DNA of 64,000 bases from Phyllobacterium phragmitis. Lineage in GTDB: Bacteria; Pseudomonadota; Alphaproteobacteria; Rhizobiales; Rhizobiaceae. Positions within the stretch are counted from its first letter, which is position 1. Each line of letters opens with the position of its first letter. The translations under genes were made by a program, and so were the position numbers. The notes under the pieces are model-generated. The model ran no database searches and was not told where the DNA came from. It saw nothing but the letters and a program-made list of their open reading frames with translations. The stretch covers positions 124,001 to 188,000 of the forward strand of contig NZ_PVBR01000007.1 in the NCBI RefSeq assembly GCF_002980495.1. The letters run 5' to 3'. Shown here piece by piece: positions 24,937 through 36,375 of this stretch.

Positions 24937-27678
24937 CTACGATTTCCCCGCCAGCACCTTCAGCCGGTAAAGCTCATCCATCGCCTCGCGCGGCGTCATC
25001 TCGTCGGGGTTGAGCGCCAGGATGGCCTGTAGCAGCGGACTGTCGCCCTTCTGCTTCGGCTTCTCGCGCTTCACCTCGACCGAAAAGAGCGGCAGATCGT
25101 CGATCAGCTTGTCGGCCTTGCCCGAGGTTTCGCCGGCTTCCAGCTGATGCAGCACGTCGCGCGCCCGGTTGACCACCGCTTCCGGCAGGCCGGCGAGGCG
25201 GGCGACCTGCACGCCATAGGACCGATCGGCGGCACCCTTGGCAATCTCGTGCAGGAAGACCACGTCGCCGTCCCATTCCTTGACCCGCATGGTGACGTTG
25301 GCGAGCCGGACGAGCTTTTCCGAAAGCGCCGTCATTTCATGGAAATGGGTGGCGAAAAGCGCCCGGCAGCGGTTCTTCTCATGCAGATATTCGACTGCCG
25401 CCCAGGCGATGGAGAGTCCGTCGAAAGTGGCCGTACCGCGGCCGATCTCGTCCAGAATGACCAGGGAACGCTCGCTCGCCTGGTTGAGAATGGCCGCGGT
25501 CTCGACCATTTCGACCATGAAGGTCGAGCGGCCGCGCGCCAGATCGTCAGATGCGCCGACACGGCTGAACAGCCGGTCGACCACGCCGATATGGGCTGAG
25601 CCTGCTGGCACGAAAGATCCCATCTGGGCCAGGATGGCGATCAGCGCGTTCTGGCGCAGGAAGGTCGACTTGCCGCCCATGTTCGGGCCGGTCAGGAGCC
25701 AGATCGCACCATGGTGCTGATCGCCCTGCGGCGAGAGATCGCAATCATTGGCGACGAAGGGATTGGCCGCCTGCCGACGCAGCGCCTGCTCGACCACCGG
25801 ATGGCGGCCGGCGACGATGTTGAAGGCGAGGTTCGCATCGACGATCGGACGGCAATAGCCCTGCTCCTCGGCAAGGGCTGCCAGGCTTGCGGAAACATCG
25901 AGCACGGCAAGGGCTGCCGCGCCGGCGCGGATCGCATCGGCGTGCGCGACGGTTTCGTTGGTCAGTGTGTCGAAAATGGCGAGTTCGATGGAGAGCGCCC
26001 GATCGGCGGCATTGGCGATCTTCGATTCCAGTTCCGCCAGCTCGGTGGTGGTGAACCGCATGGCATTGGCCATGGTCTGGCGGTGGATGAAGCGGCCCTT
26101 CGCCTCGTCGCTGCCGGTCATGATCGCATGGTGATTGGCTGTCACCTCGATGAAATAGCCGAGCACGTTGTTGTGCTTGATCTTCAGCGATTTAATCCCG
26201 GTCTCATCGGTATAGCGAGCCTGCAGGCCGGCGATGACCCGGCGCGACTGGTCGCGCAATGCCCGCATCTCGTCGAGCTCGGCATGATAGCCCGCCCGCA
26301 CGAAACCGCCATCACGTTTCAAAAGCGGCAATTCATCATGGAGAGCGTGGTCGAGATGTTCGGCGTAATCCTGCGGCAGTGAGGCAAGGGCGGCACGCGC
26401 GCTTTCGATTTCCGGCGGCAGGTCGCGGTCTGCAAGCAGTGCCGCGATCCCCCGCGCCGCATCGAGGCCGCGTTGCAGCGCGCCGAGATCACGCGGCCCG
26501 CCGCGACCGACCGCAAGCCGCGAGAGAGCGCGCGGCATATCGGGCACACCCTTCAGTTCTTCACGCAGTCCTTCGGCGAGCGGCTGTTCGGTCAGGAAAA
26601 AGGAAACCGCGTCCTGACGCGCGGCGATGGCCGCCGGATCGGTCAGCGGCGAGGTCAGCCGTTCGGCCAGAAGCCTGGCGCCGCCGCCCGTCACCGTGCG
26701 GTCGATCGCTTTGAGCAGGCTTCCCTCGCGGCTGCCCGAAAGTGTGCGCACCAGTTCCAGATTGGCGCGCGTCGCGGGATCGATGAAGAGCGCGGAGCCC
26801 TCCTCTTCGCGCTCGGGATGCATCAACGGCGGGCGTTCGGAGATCTGGGTCTTCTCGATATAGGCGATCGCGCCGGAGATCGCGGAGAGTTCGCTGCGCG
26901 AAAACTGGCCGAAGCCATCGAGCGCCGCCACGTCGAAATAGCGCTTGATGCGGGCTTCGGCGATCGCGCTGTCGAACAGGCTCGCCGGCTGCGGCGTCAC
27001 CGCGCGTCCGATCATGTCGAAGACCGGGCGCAGTTCCTCATCATGAAAAACCGGCTCAGCGACGATCAACTCGCGCGGATCGACCCGCATGATATCGGCA
27101 AGCAGCCTGCCCGGCGCCGTTTCGGAGACGCGGAAGGTGCCGGTCGAAATGTCGATCCAGGCAAGCGCCATGCGCCCATCCTCGGCACCCTTGACGCGGC
27201 CGAGCGTCATCAGGAAATTGGCTTGCGATGGATCGAGCAGCTTTTCCTCGGTGAGCGTGCCGGGGGTGACGAGGCGGATGACATTGCGGCGCACCACCGA
27301 TTTCGAGCCGCGTTTCCTTGCCTCCGCCGGATCCTCCGTCTGCTCGCAGACGGCGACGCGGTAGCCCTTGGCAATCAACCTTTGCAGATAATCGTCTGCG
27401 GCATGGACCGGCACGCCGCACATCGGGATATCCTCGCCCATATGCTTGCCGCGCTTGGTCAGCGTGATGCCGAGCGCCTTCGACGCCTCGACGGCATCGG
27501 CAAAGAAGAGCTCGTAGAAATCGCCCATGCGATAGAACAGCAGCGAACCTTCATTCGCAGCCTTGATCTCGATATATTGCTCCATCATAGGCGTCATTAT
27601 CGGCATCGGGCGCGCGCCCGCGTCATAGGCGTCCGCGCCCGTCCGGGGCCCGTCGGTGAATTGCGGCTTGTCGTTCAA
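24937..27678 (-). CDS. mutS: DNA mismatch repair protein MutS
   Basis: Recognises base mismatches and small loops and recruits MutL. The 913-residue protein has the mismatch-contacting motif FYE (residues 54-56, in MGDFYELFF), the connector, lever and clamp domains, and the ATPase with Walker [10 protein letters not shown] near residue 664 and Walker [17 protein letters not shown]. It then has the helix-turn-helix dimerisation end ([19 protein letters not shown]). The start MNDKPQF is at ATG 27678; the first 28 residues precede the conserved [11 protein letters not shown]. It is divergent from maeB across a repeat-rich 285-bp gap. Confidence 0.98.
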   Translation of the reverse strand: MNDKPQFTDGPRTGADAYDAGARPMPIMTPMMEQYIEIKAANEGSLLFYRMGDFYELFFADAVEASKALGITLTKRGKHMGEDIPMCGVPVHAADDYLQRLIAKGYRVAVCEQTEDPAEARKRGSKSVVRRNVIRLVTPGTLTEEKLLDPSQANFLMTLGRVKGAEDGRMALAWIDISTGTFRVSETAPGRLLADIMRVDPRELIVAEPVFHDEELRPVFDMIGRAVTPQPASLFDSAIAEARIKRYFDVAALDGFGQFSRSELSAISGAIAYIEKTQISERPPLMHPEREEEGSALFIDPATRANLELVRTLSGSREGSLLKAIDRTVTGGGARLLAERLTSPLTDPAAIAARQDAVSFFLTEQPLAEGLREELKGVPDMPRALSRLAVGRGGPRDLGALQRGLDAARGIAALLADRDLPPEIESARAALASLPQDYAEHLDHALHDELPLLKRDGGFVRAGYHAELDEMRALRDQSRRVIAGLQARYTDETGIKSLKIKHNNVLGYFIEVTANHHAIMTGSDEAKGRFIHRQTMANAMRFTTTELAELESKIANAADRALSIELAIFDTLTNETVAHADAIRAGAAALAVLDVSASLAALAEEQGYCRPIVDANLAFNIVAGRHPVVEQALRRQAANPFVANDCDLSPQGDQHHGAIWLLTGPNMGGKSTFLRQNALIAILAQMGSFVPAGSAHIGVVDRLFSRVGASDDLARGRSTFMVEMVETAAILNQASERSLVILDEIGRGTATFDGLSIAWAAVEYLHEKNRCRALFATHFHEMTALSEKLVRLANVTMRVKEWDGDVVFLHEIAKGAADRSYGVQVARLAGLPEAVVNRARDVLHQLEAGETSGKADKLIDDLPLFSVEVKREKPKQKGDSPLLQAILALNPDEMTPREAMDELYRLKVLAGKS

Positions 27679-27736
27679 TGCGTGTTTCCCGGTTAGGATG
27701 TGTCGAACTTAGTTCAATCGCATATGCCGGAGAACG

Positions 27737-27847
27737 CCCCTCATCCCCCTGCCGGGACCTTCTCCCCGCACACGGGGAATCGGGCGAAGCGGCAACGCTG
27801 GCGTCCCCCTCGCCCCGTCCTTACGGGGAGAGGGTAAGGGTGAGGGG
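27737..27847. repeat. Composite inverted repeat between mutS and maeB (family B)
   Basis: The left unit starts with GCCCCTCATCC and contains a CTTCTCCCCG/CGGGG hairpin. The right unit is a TCCCCGTCC...GGGGAGAGGGT hairpin ending GTAAGGGTGAGGGGC. The same composite, in the opposite orientation, lies inside polA (59930-60042); a related pair lies at 30269-30421. Non-coding. Confidence 0.85.
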
Positions 27848-27963
27848 CAAATTGAGCCATACACGATTGACCTGAATAATACCTATTCCCTGTTGTGCTG
27901 TTTACACACCGTCTTGCTAGCGGTATCGAATTTTCCTCCACAGAACAACGCCCCGGAGGGAAC

Positions 27964-30261
27964 ATGCCCGTCGATCCATCCAGCATCAAGAGCAATAGCC
28001 GGACTGCACCTTCGGTCACCGACAAGGAAGCGCTCGATTTCCACGCCAATGGCCGTCCCGGCAAGCTGGAGATCAACCCGACCAAGCCGATGGCGACGCA
28101 GCGCGACCTTTCGCTTGCCTATTCGCCAGGCGTCGCCGTACCGGTGAAAGCCATCGCCGAAGACCCGGCGCGCGCCTATGACTACACGTCGAAGGGCAAT
28201 CTGGTGGCGGTGATCTCCAACGGCACGGCGATCCTCGGGCTGGGCAATCTCGGCGCGCTGGCCTCCAAGCCCGTCATGGAAGGCAAGGCGGTGCTGTTCA
28301 AGCGTTTCGCCGACGTGGATTCCATCGACCTGGAGGTCGATACCACCGATATCGACGCCTTCATCAACGCCGTGCGCTATCTCGGGCCCTCCTTCGGCGG
28401 CATCAATCTGGAAGACATCAAGGCGCCGGACTGCTTCATCATCGAAAGCCGCCTGCGCGAATTGATGGACATTCCGGTTTTCCACGATGACCAGCACGGC
28501 ACGGCGATCATCGCGGTCGCCGGGCTGATCAATGCGCTGCACCTGACCGGGCGCGACATGAAGACGACCAAGCTCGTCTGCAATGGCGCGGGCGCGGCCG
28601 GTATCGCCTGCATCGAGCTGGTCAAGGCCATGGGCTTCACGCCTGAGAACGTCATTCTCTGCGATACCAAGGGCGTCGTCTACCAGGGCCGCGAAGAGGG
28701 CATGAACCAGTGGAAATCCGCTCATGCGGTGAAAACGGACAAGCGCTCGCTTAGCGAAGCCATGGACGGAGCCGACATCTTCTTCGGCGTCTCGGCCAAG
28801 GGCGCGCTGACGGAGGATATGGTGCGCTCGATGGCGCCCAACCCGATCATCTTCGCCATGGCCAATCCGGACCCCGAAATCACGCCGGAGGAAGTGGCGC
28901 GCATCCGCTCCGACGCGATCATGGCGACGGGCCGCTCCGACTATCCCAACCAGGTCAACAACGTCCTGGGCTTTCCCTATATCTTCCGCGGCGCGCTCGA
29001 CGTGCGCGCCACCACCATCAACGAGGAGATGAAGGTGGCCGCCGCCAATGCGCTGGCTGAGCTCGCCCGCGAAGACGTGCCGGACGATGTGGCGGCGGCC
29101 TATCAGGGCAACCGCCCGCGCTTCGGCCCGAACTACATCATCCCCGTGCCTTTCGATCCACGGCTGATCACCGCCATACCGGTGGCGGTGGCCAAGGCGG
29201 CGATGGATTCAGGCGTCGCCGGCAAGCCGATCGCCAATCTCGAAGCCTATGCGCGCGAACTCTCCGCCCGCCGCGACCCGATCGCCTCGACGCTGCAGGG
29301 CATCTATGAGCGGGTGCGGCGCCAGCCAAAACGCATCGTCTTCGCCGAGGGCGAGGAAGAGCAGGTCATGCGCGCCGCCGTCTCCTATGCCAATCAGCGT
29401 TTGGGCACCGCCATCCTGCTCGGCCGCGAGGAGCGCATCCGCGAAACGGCTGAGACAGCCGGCGTCGATCTCGCCAAGGCGGGTATCGAGATCATCAATG
29501 CGCGGCTATCGAGCCGCAATACGGTCTATGCCGATTATCTCTACGAGCGGCTGCAGCGGAAGGGCTATCTCTTCCGCGACTGCCACCGCATCATCAACAA
29601 TGACCGCAATCATTTCGCCGCCTGCATGGTGGCGCTCGGCGATGCCGACGGCATGGTGACCGGCGTGACGCGCAATTACGCGACGGGACTCGAAGACGTG
29701 CTCCGCGTCATCGACGCCAAGCCGGGGCACAAGGTGATCGGCGTATCGATCGCGCTTTGCCGCGGCCGCACGGTGCTTGTCGCCGATACCGCGGTTCACG
29801 AAATGCCCAATGCCGAGGAGCTTGCCGATATCGCCGAGGAGGCGGCGGGCATGGCACGGCGCATGGGCTATGTGCCGCGCGTGGCGCTTCTCGCCTATTC
29901 GACCTTCGGCCATATGGGCGGTGAGCGGTCGGAGCGCATCCAGGAGGCGGTGAAGATCCTCGACAAGCGCCGCGTCGATTTCGAATATGACGGCGAGATG
30001 GGCGCGGATGTAGCGCTCAACCCGATCCTGATGGAGCAATATCCCTTCATCCGCCTGTCAGGCCCGGCAAATGTGCTGGTCATGCCGGCCTTCCACTCCG
30101 CCTCGATCTCCACCAAGATGCTGCAGGAACTGGGCGGTTCGACGGTCATCGGCCCACTGCTGGTCGGCCTCGACAAGCCGGTGCAGATCGTCTCGCTCGG
30201 CGCGAAGGATTCAGACATCGTCAACATGGCGGCCATCGCGGCCTATAATGCGACGACGTAG
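27964..30261 (+). CDS. maeB: NADP-dependent malic enzyme with C-terminal phosphotransacetylase-like domain
   Basis: Oxidative decarboxylation of malate to pyruvate, feeding pyruvate and NADPH during growth on C4-dicarboxylates. At 765 residues it is the long multimodular type. The malic domain (about 1-175) contains SLAYSPGVAVPVKAI and FHDDQHGTA. The NAD(P)-binding domain has VCNGAGAAGIACIEL. The phosphotransacetylase-like domain (about 445-765) has RIVFAEGEEEQVMRAA and the ending GPLLVGLDKPVQIV; in characterised homologues it is regulatory and binds acetyl-CoA. ATG 27964 is preceded by CCGGAGGG. The gene is flanked on both sides by family B repeats. Confidence 0.95.
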   Translation: MPVDPSSIKSNSRTAPSVTDKEALDFHANGRPGKLEINPTKPMATQRDLSLAYSPGVAVPVKAIAEDPARAYDYTSKGNLVAVISNGTAILGLGNLGALASKPVMEGKAVLFKRFADVDSIDLEVDTTDIDAFINAVRYLGPSFGGINLEDIKAPDCFIIESRLRELMDIPVFHDDQHGTAIIAVAGLINALHLTGRDMKTTKLVCNGAGAAGIACIELVKAMGFTPENVILCDTKGVVYQGREEGMNQWKSAHAVKTDKRSLSEAMDGADIFFGVSAKGALTEDMVRSMAPNPIIFAMANPDPEITPEEVARIRSDAIMATGRSDYPNQVNNVLGFPYIFRGALDVRATTINEEMKVAAANALAELAREDVPDDVAAAYQGNRPRFGPNYIIPVPFDPRLITAIPVAVAKAAMDSGVAGKPIANLEAYARELSARRDPIASTLQGIYERVRRQPKRIVFAEGEEEQVMRAAVSYANQRLGTAILLGREERIRETAETAGVDLAKAGIEIINARLSSRNTVYADYLYERLQRKGYLFRDCHRIINNDRNHFAACMVALGDADGMVTGVTRNYATGLEDVLRVIDAKPGHKVIGVSIALCRGRTVLVADTAVHEMPNAEELADIAEEAAGMARRMGYVPRVALLAYSTFGHMGGERSERIQEAVKILDKRRVDFEYDGEMGADVALNPILMEQYPFIRLSGPANVLVMPAFHSASISTKMLQELGGSTVIGPLLVGLDKPVQIVSLGAKDSDIVNMAAIAAYNATT

Positions 30262-30268
30262 GCGAAAT

Positions 30269-30421
30269 GCCCCTCACCCTTACCCTCTCCCCGCAAGCGG
30301 GGCGAGGGGGACTTCAACGTTGCCGCCCCTTCCTTCTCCCTGCACTTGGCACGAAGAACAGGCGAAGCGTCTATGTCCCCCCTCTCCCCGTTTTGACGGG
30401 GAGAGGGTAAGGGTGAGGGGC
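30269..30421. repeat. Inverted repeat pair between maeB and glnD (family B)
   Basis: The outer 25-bp arms are perfectly complementary (30269-30293 with 30397-30421), and each has an internal CTCCCCG/CGGGG hairpin. The 103-bp middle includes a diverged third hairpin unit. The arms carry the CCCTCACCCTTACCCTC signature also seen at 27821-27846 and in polA. Confidence 0.88.
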
Positions 30422-30497
30422 ATTCCACGGCATCTTTCCCCATACCCACCCCTTCCAAAACGCGCTATAGGAAGCATCCATCCATCGGACCCATTCC

Positions 30498-33293
30498 ATG
30501 AGCGCCTCAGACCTGAAGCTTGAACAGATCGTCAATGCGGAAAAACTGCGCGGGCAATTGGATGCCCTTGCAGGACAAGCCGACGCTCAGGCGATACGCG
30601 GCCAGGTGTTGCAGACGCTGAAGGCCACGCTGGCGGATGGGCGCGCGAGCGCCGAAGCGATGTTGATGAAGGATGGCGGCGGTGTCCTCTGCGCCACCCG
30701 CCTCTCGCATCTGATGGACGTCATCATCGAGACGCTCTACGATTTCGCCACCACCACCGTCTATCCCGCAACCAATCCGTCGACGTCCGAGCGGATGGCG
30801 CTTGTCGCTGTCGGCGGCTATGGCCGCGGCACGCTGGCGCCCGGCTCGGACATCGATCTTCTGTTCCTCCTGCCCTACAAGCAGACGCCGTGGGGCGAGC
30901 AGGTGGTCGAATACGTCCTCTACATGCTGTGGGACATGGGACTGAAGGTCGGCCACGCCACGCGCAATATCGATGAATCGATCCGGCTGTCGCGTGAGGA
31001 CATGACCATCCGCACCGCCATCCTGGAAACGCGTTTCCTCTGTGGAAGCCGTGAAGTCTATGATGAGATGACCGGACGCTTCGATCAAGAAGTGGTCAAG
31101 GGGACAGCACCGCAATTCATCCAGGCGAAACTCACCGAGCGGGACAACCGCCACCGCAAAACAGGTGAAACACGCTATCTGGTCGAGCCGAACGTCAAGG
31201 AAGGCAAGGGCGGCCAGCGCGACCTGCACACGCTGTTCTGGATCGCCAAATATTTCTATCGCGTGCGCACGAGCGAGGAACTGGTGAAGGCAGGCGTGCT
31301 GTCGCGCGCCGAGCACAAGCTGTTCAACAAGGCGGAGGATTTCCTGTGGGCGGTGCGCTGCCACATGCATTTCCTCTTGGGAAAGGCGGAGGAAAGGCTC
31401 TCCTTCGACATCCAGCGCGATATCGCCCACCGGCTGGGCTATACGGCGCATCCCGGCCAGCACGATGTCGAGCGCTTCATGAAGCACTATTTCCTTGTCG
31501 CCAAGGATGTCGGCGACCTGACGCGCATCATCTGTGCCGCTCTGGAGGAGGAGCAGGCCAAGCACGTTCCGGGCTTCAACCGCATCTTCCTCACCTTCTC
31601 GCGCCGCAAGCGCAAGCTTGCCGGTACGCAGGATTTCATCGCCGACAACCACCGCATCAACATCGCCAATGACGAGGTCTTCCAGCACGATCCGGTCAAC
31701 ATCATCCGGCTGTTCCATCTGGCCGACAAAAACGGCCTCGAATTCCACCCCCATGCGGTGCAGCAGGTCAGCCGCTCGCTCAAGCTGATCAATGCCGAAC
31801 TGCGCGAGAACCCGGAAGCCAACCGCCTCTTTGTCGAAATCCTGGCATCGCCGCGCAATCCCGAACTCATCCTGCGGCGGATGAACGAGTCGGGTGTGCT
31901 CGGCCGTTTCATTCCGGATTTCGGCAAGATCGTCGCGATGATGCAGTTCAACATGTACCACCACTATACGGTCGACGAGCATCTGCTGCGCTGCATCGCC
32001 ATCCTTTCGGAGATCGAGCATGGTGAACTGGAGCATGAGCACCCGCTGTCCAACACGCTGATGCCGGCGCTGAAGAAGGACCGCAATCTCCTCTATATCG
32101 CGCTGCTGATGCACGATATCGCCAAGGGTCGGCCGGAGGATCATTCGGTTGCGGGTGCAAAGATTGCGCGCAAGCTCTGCCCGCGCTTAGGCCTCAGCCC
32201 GGCGGAAACCGAGACGGTGGCATGGCTGGTGCAGGAGCACCTGACCATGAGCATGGTGGCGCAGTCGCGCGATCTCAACGACCGCAAGACCATCGAGGAT
32301 TTCGCCGACACCGTCCAGACGCTGGAGCGGCTGAAACTGCTTTTGATCCTGACGGTCTGCGATATCAAGGCCGTGGGCCCCGGCGTCTGGAACGGCTGGA
32401 AGGGCCAGCTCCTGCGCACGCTTTTCTACGAAACCGAACTGCTCCTGACCGGCGGCTTTTCGGAAGTCTCGCGCCAGGACCGCTTCGAACACGCCCGCGC
32501 GCAGCTTGCGACCGCCCTTTCCTCCTGGCCGCAGGCGGAGCGGGAAGCCTATCTCAATCTGCACTACCAGAATTATTTCCTCACCGTCAGTCTGGAAGAC
32601 CAGGTGCGGCATGCCAATTTCATCCGCGACACGGATGCATCGGGCAAGCCGCTCGCAACGATGGTGCAGCCGCACGCCTTCGAGGCGGTGACCGAAATCA
32701 CCGTGCTTTCGCCCGACCATCCGCGCCTGCTCTCGGTGATCGCGGGCGCCTGTGCGGGCGCCGGCGCCAATATCGTCGATGCGCAGATCTTCACGACGAG
32801 CGACGGGCGGGCGCTCGACACCATTCTGATCAATCGCGAATTCGAAACCGACGACGACGAGAAAAGACGGGCTGAGCGTGTCGGCAAGCTGATCGAGGAC
32901 GTGCTGTCGGGCCGCTCCCACCTGCCTGACATGCTGGCCAAGCGCACCAAGCCGAAACGCGCGGCCAAGGCCTTCCGCCTCGAGCCGCGCGTCGAGATCA
33001 ACAATACGCTGTCGAACAAGTTCACCGTCGTCGAAGTCGAGGGGCTCGACCGTCCGGGCCTGTTGTCCGAACTCACCGGAGTGATTTCGGATCTTTCGCT
33101 CGATATCGCCTCGGCGCATATCACCACCTTCGGCGAGAAGGTGATCGACGCCTTCTACGTCACCGATCTCGTCGGCCACAAGATTTCCAGTCCGGCACGG
33201 CAGGCCAATGTCCGGCGCAAGCTTTTGGCGCTGTTGGGCAAGGAAAACGGCCAGGCGCGCGGCAGCAGCCGTTCGCACCAGGCTGCGGAATGA
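30498..33293 (+). CDS. glnD: Bifunctional PII uridylyltransferase/uridylyl-removing enzyme GlnD
   Basis: Senses glutamine and adds or removes UMP on PII proteins, setting nitrogen control. The 931-residue protein contains the nucleotidyltransferase active site [18 protein letters not shown] (about 110-127), the GlnD middle domain, an HD phosphohydrolase domain ([14 protein letters not shown], about 537-550) and two C-terminal ACT domains ([18 protein letters not shown] near 735; [18 protein letters not shown] near 845). All functional parts appear intact. It is on the same strand as murJ downstream, separated by a family A repeat pair. Together with rpoN and ptsN it marks a nitrogen-control theme in the window. 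Confidence 0.98.
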   Translation: MSASDLKLEQIVNAEKLRGQLDALAGQADAQAIRGQVLQTLKATLADGRASAEAMLMKDGGGVLCATRLSHLMDVIIETLYDFATTTVYPATNPSTSERMALVAVGGYGRGTLAPGSDIDLLFLLPYKQTPWGEQVVEYVLYMLWDMGLKVGHATRNIDESIRLSREDMTIRTAILETRFLCGSREVYDEMTGRFDQEVVKGTAPQFIQAKLTERDNRHRKTGETRYLVEPNVKEGKGGQRDLHTLFWIAKYFYRVRTSEELVKAGVLSRAEHKLFNKAEDFLWAVRCHMHFLLGKAEERLSFDIQRDIAHRLGYTAHPGQHDVERFMKHYFLVAKDVGDLTRIICAALEEEQAKHVPGFNRIFLTFSRRKRKLAGTQDFIADNHRINIANDEVFQHDPVNIIRLFHLADKNGLEFHPHAVQQVSRSLKLINAELRENPEANRLFVEILASPRNPELILRRMNESGVLGRFIPDFGKIVAMMQFNMYHHYTVDEHLLRCIAILSEIEHGELEHEHPLSNTLMPALKKDRNLLYIALLMHDIAKGRPEDHSVAGAKIARKLCPRLGLSPAETETVAWLVQEHLTMSMVAQSRDLNDRKTIEDFADTVQTLERLKLLLILTVCDIKAVGPGVWNGWKGQLLRTLFYETELLLTGGFSEVSRQDRFEHARAQLATALSSWPQAEREAYLNLHYQNYFLTVSLEDQVRHANFIRDTDASGKPLATMVQPHAFEAVTEITVLSPDHPRLLSVIAGACAGAGANIVDAQIFTTSDGRALDTILINREFETDDDEKRRAERVGKLIEDVLSGRSHLPDMLAKRTKPKRAAKAFRLEPRVEINNTLSNKFTVVEVEGLDRPGLLSELTGVISDLSLDIASAHITTFGEKVIDAFYVTDLVGHKISSPARQANVRRKLLALLGKENGQARGSSRSHQAAE

Positions 33294-33321
33294 GTGGTCT
33301 GTTTTGATGGAATCGCGAGAT

Positions 33322-33473
33322 ACCCCCCTCTGCCCTGCCGGGCATCTCCCCCACAAGGAGGGAGATTGGCTGGCATCGATGGCGGAGCCTGCAACGGTGG
33401 CGATTGGCGAAAGCGGTCCTGATATCCAATCTCCCCCCTTGTGGGGGAGATGCCCGGCAGGGCAGAGGGGGGT
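33322..33473. repeat. 48-bp inverted repeat pair upstream of murJ (family A)
   Basis: The arms 33322-33369 and 33426-33473 are reverse complements with a single mismatch in 48. Each arm carries the CCCCTCTG(C)CCTGCCGGGC-ATCTCCCCC core with its own internal hairpin. A family C element (about 33299-33318) sits directly to the left. The pair fills most of the glnD-murJ gap and ends 36 bp before the murJ start, so murJ transcripts from glnD must pass through it. Confidence 0.92.
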
Positions 33474-33509
33474 GTTTCAAGCACGCGCCAAAATGAAAGG
33501 CTCTCACCC

Positions 33510-35111
33510 ATGAGCCTCGTGAAGAAGTTCGCCACCGTCGCCTCGGGTACGCTGATGAGCCGCCTCTTCGGCTTTACCCGTGAAATGCTGATGGCGGCAG
33601 CCCTTGGTACCGGGCCGGTGGCCGACGCCTTCAACGCGGCATTCCGGTTTCCCAATACGTTTCGGCGGCTTTTCGCGGAAGGCGCCTTCAACTCGGCCTT
33701 CGTGCCGCTCTTCGCCAAGGAAATCGAAAAGCACGGCCTCGACGGCGCCAAGCGCTTCTCCGAGGAGGTGTTCGGCGTCCTCTTCACGGTGCTGCTCTGC
33801 CTCACCATCGTCATGGAACTGTCGATGCCTTTCCTGGTGCGTTACGTGATCGCGCCGGGCTTTGCCGACGATCCGCAGAAATTCCAGAGCACGGTGACGC
33901 TCGCGATCATCATGTTCCCCTACCTCGCCTGCATGTCGCTTGCGGCGATGATGAGCGGAATGCTCAACTCGCTGCATCGCTATTTCGCGGCAGCCGTCGC
34001 ACCGGTCTTTCTCAACATCATCCTGATCGGCGTCCTCGCCTATGCCTGGTATCGCGGTCACGATGCGCTTACTGTCGGCTATGGTCTGTCATGGGGCGTC
34101 ATGGCGGCGGGGCTGGTGCAACTCGCCATCGTCTGGATCGCCGTGCGCAATGCGGGCATCGCCATCGGGTTTCGGCGCCCGCGCCTCACGCCCAATGTCA
34201 AACGGCTGCTCGTCCTCGCTCTGCCGGCGGCGATAACCGGCGGCATCACCCAGATCAACCTGCTGATCAACACCAATATCGCATCGGGCAAGGAGGGCGC
34301 GGTTTCCTCGCTGGTCTATGCCGATCGCGTCTATCAGCTGCCGCTCGGCGTCGTCGGCATCGCGGTCGCGACCGTGCTCTTGCCTGAACTTTCGCGGGCG
34401 CTGCGCTCCGGCAATCTGAAGGAAGCCGCCAATCTGCAGAACCGCTCGGTCGAGTTCACGCTGTTTCTCACGCTACCGGCGGCTGCAGCACTGCTCGTCA
34501 TGTCGGAGCCGATCGTGCGGCTGCTCTTCGAGCGTGGTCAGTTTTCGCCCGACGCCACGCGCATCGTTGCCGATATCCTCGCCATCTATGGGCTGGGCCT
34601 GCCGGCCTTCGTGCTGATCAAGGCATTCATTCCCGGCTTCTTCGCCCGCGAGGATACCCGCACGCCGATGGTCTTTGCAGGAATTTCGGTGGCCGTGAAC
34701 ATTTCACTCGCCCTGACGCTTTTTCCGATTTTCGCGGCAAGCGGCATCGCGACGGCGGAAATCGTCGCCGGATGGGTCAATGTCATCCTGCTCTTCTCCA
34801 CGCTGGTCTGGCGCAAGCATTGGGGACAGGACATTCCGCTCCTGACCCGCATTCCGCGCCTTATCCTGGCGGCGGCCATCATGGCGGCGGGGCTGCATTA
34901 CGCAACGCAATGGCTCGGCCACTCGCTTGCCACCGGTGTTCCCCTGCTCGTGCGGGCTGCGACGCTGGGCGGCCTCATATTGACGGCCATGGTGGTCTAT
35001 TTCGCACTCGCCTTCGGCCTCGGCGGCGCTGATACCGGCATGATCAGGCGCAGCCTGAAACGCAAGCCGCGCGCAGCCGGCAACGAAACACAGGACAGCG
35101 ATTCCGCTTGA
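33510..35111 (+). CDS. murJ: Lipid II flippase MurJ
   Basis: Flips undecaprenyl-linked peptidoglycan precursor across the inner membrane. The 533-residue polytopic protein of the MOP superfamily has about 14 hydrophobic segments. The family signatures [40 protein letters not shown] (the conserved Arg-rich GxFNxAF region) and [21 protein letters not shown] are present. ATG 33510 was chosen; an in-frame upstream start at 33441 would translate the palindromic repeat and is unlikely. glnD-murJ-trpS is a conserved order in alphaproteobacteria. Confidence 0.96.
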   Translation: MSLVKKFATVASGTLMSRLFGFTREMLMAAALGTGPVADAFNAAFRFPNTFRRLFAEGAFNSAFVPLFAKEIEKHGLDGAKRFSEEVFGVLFTVLLCLTIVMELSMPFLVRYVIAPGFADDPQKFQSTVTLAIIMFPYLACMSLAAMMSGMLNSLHRYFAAAVAPVFLNIILIGVLAYAWYRGHDALTVGYGLSWGVMAAGLVQLAIVWIAVRNAGIAIGFRRPRLTPNVKRLLVLALPAAITGGITQINLLINTNIASGKEGAVSSLVYADRVYQLPLGVVGIAVATVLLPELSRALRSGNLKEAANLQNRSVEFTLFLTLPAAAALLVMSEPIVRLLFERGQFSPDATRIVADILAIYGLGLPAFVLIKAFIPGFFAREDTRTPMVFAGISVAVNISLALTLFPIFAASGIATAEIVAGWVNVILLFSTLVWRKHWGQDIPLLTRIPRLILAAAIMAAGLHYATQWLGHSLATGVPLLVRAATLGGLILTAMVVYFALAFGLGGADTGMIRRSLKRKPRAAGNETQDSDSA

Positions 35112-35185
35112 TCGGCGCGCATCGCTCTGCCAAAAAGCGCCACCATATCATCCACCCGGCTCTCCACCAGCTTCAGGGAACCAGC

Positions 35186-36253
35186 ATGAACAGTTTCAAA
35201 CCGCTCGTCTTCTCCGGCGTCCAGCCGACCGGAAACCTGCATCTCGGCAATTATCTGGGAGCGATCAAGCGCTGGGTGGATCTGCAGGACAGCCACGACT
35301 GCATCTATTGCGTCGTCGACATGCATGCGCTGACGGTTTCGCCCGATCCCGCGGACCTGATGGTTTCGACGCGTGAGGTGACGGCTGCATTCCTCGCAGC
35401 GGGCATCGATCCCAAGAAGCATATCGTCTTCAACCAGAGCCGCGTGCACCAGCATGCCGAACTCGCCTGGGTGTTCAACTGCGTGGCGCGCATGGGCTGG
35501 CTCAACCGCATGACGCAGTTCAAGGACAAGGCCGGCAAGGACCGCGAGAATGCGTCCGCCGGGCTGTTCGTCTATCCGAGCCTGATGGCCGCCGACATTC
35601 TCGTCTACCGGGCGACGCATGTGCCGGTCGGCGAGGATCAAAAGCAGCATCTGGAACTGACCCGCGACGTCGCGCAGAAATTCAACAACGACTATTCCGA
35701 CCGCATCGCCTCGCTGGGCGTCGGTGTCGAGATGGCCGTCGGCGACGAGACCGTTTCAGGCTTCTTCCCGCTGGCCGAACCGCTGATCGGCGGTCCGGCA
35801 ACGCGGATCATGTCGCTGCGCGACGGTACCAAGAAGATGTCGAAATCCGATCCGTCCGACCTTTCGCGGATCAATCTCGTCGACGATGCCGATACGATCG
35901 CCAAAAAGATCCGCAAGGCGAAGACCGATCCCGAAGCGTTGCCGTCGGATGTGGAAGGGCTGGAGAGCCGGCCCGAGGCGGACAATCTCGTCGGCATATT
36001 CGCCGCACTTTCCGGCACCGACAAGGCCAGCGTCATCCGCGATTTCGGCGGCAGGCAGTTTTCCGAGTTCAAGCCGGCGCTGGCCGACCTCGCGGTGGCG
36101 CGACTTTCGCCGATCACCGACGAAATGCGCCGTATCTCGGCCGATCAGGCTCACGTCGATGCGGTCCTGAAGGATGGCGGCGAGCGCGCCGGCGTTCTCG
36201 CCGAAGCGACCATGCGCAATGTGCGCGATATCATCGGTTTCCTGCAGGATTGA
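35186..36253 (+). CDS. trpS: Tryptophanyl-tRNA synthetase
   Basis: Class I aminoacyl-tRNA synthetase charging tRNA-Trp. The 355-residue protein has the HIGH-type motif [10 protein letters not shown] (residues 14-23) and KMSKS near residue 217. [19 protein letters not shown] and the typical ending of the anticodon-binding domain ([13 protein letters not shown]) are also present. ATG 35186 is supported by the CTTCAGGGAA just upstream and by the family start. It lies 74 bp after murJ on the same strand and ends at a strong terminator. Confidence 0.97.
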   Translation: MNSFKPLVFSGVQPTGNLHLGNYLGAIKRWVDLQDSHDCIYCVVDMHALTVSPDPADLMVSTREVTAAFLAAGIDPKKHIVFNQSRVHQHAELAWVFNCVARMGWLNRMTQFKDKAGKDRENASAGLFVYPSLMAADILVYRATHVPVGEDQKQHLELTRDVAQKFNNDYSDRIASLGVGVEMAVGDETVSGFFPLAEPLIGGPATRIMSLRDGTKKMSKSDPSDLSRINLVDDADTIAKKIRKAKTDPEALPSDVEGLESRPEADNLVGIFAALSGTDKASVIRDFGGRQFSEFKPALADLAVARLSPITDEMRRISADQAHVDAVLKDGGERAGVLAEATMRNVRDIIGFLQD

Positions 36254-36275
36254 GCCCCGCAGGGCCGAAAGCGTG

Positions 36276-36308
36276 ACGGAGCAACGGTCTTGCTCCGTTT
36301 GTTTTTTT
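36276..36308 (+). terminator. Rho-independent terminator after trpS
   Basis: Perfect 9-bp stem ACGGAGCAA (36276-36284) with TTGCTCCGT (36290-36298), 5-nt loop, then TTGTTTTTTT. It closes the glnD-murJ-trpS run. Confidence 0.92.
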
Positions 36309-36375
36309 CCGGGATCTTGGAGGCGGGGGAAATCACGTCCTTGCAGGTCCCCTCTTGCAATGGCAAATTGATCGC

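Noticed and set aside
30507-32144. 545-residue minus-strand frame opposite glnD
   Set aside because: Antisense shadow; glnD on the other strand has complete, well-conserved domains.
33441-33509. Extended N-terminus of MurJ reading through the repeat
   Set aside because: The extra residues derive from a palindromic repeat and are followed by the family-typical start at 33510.
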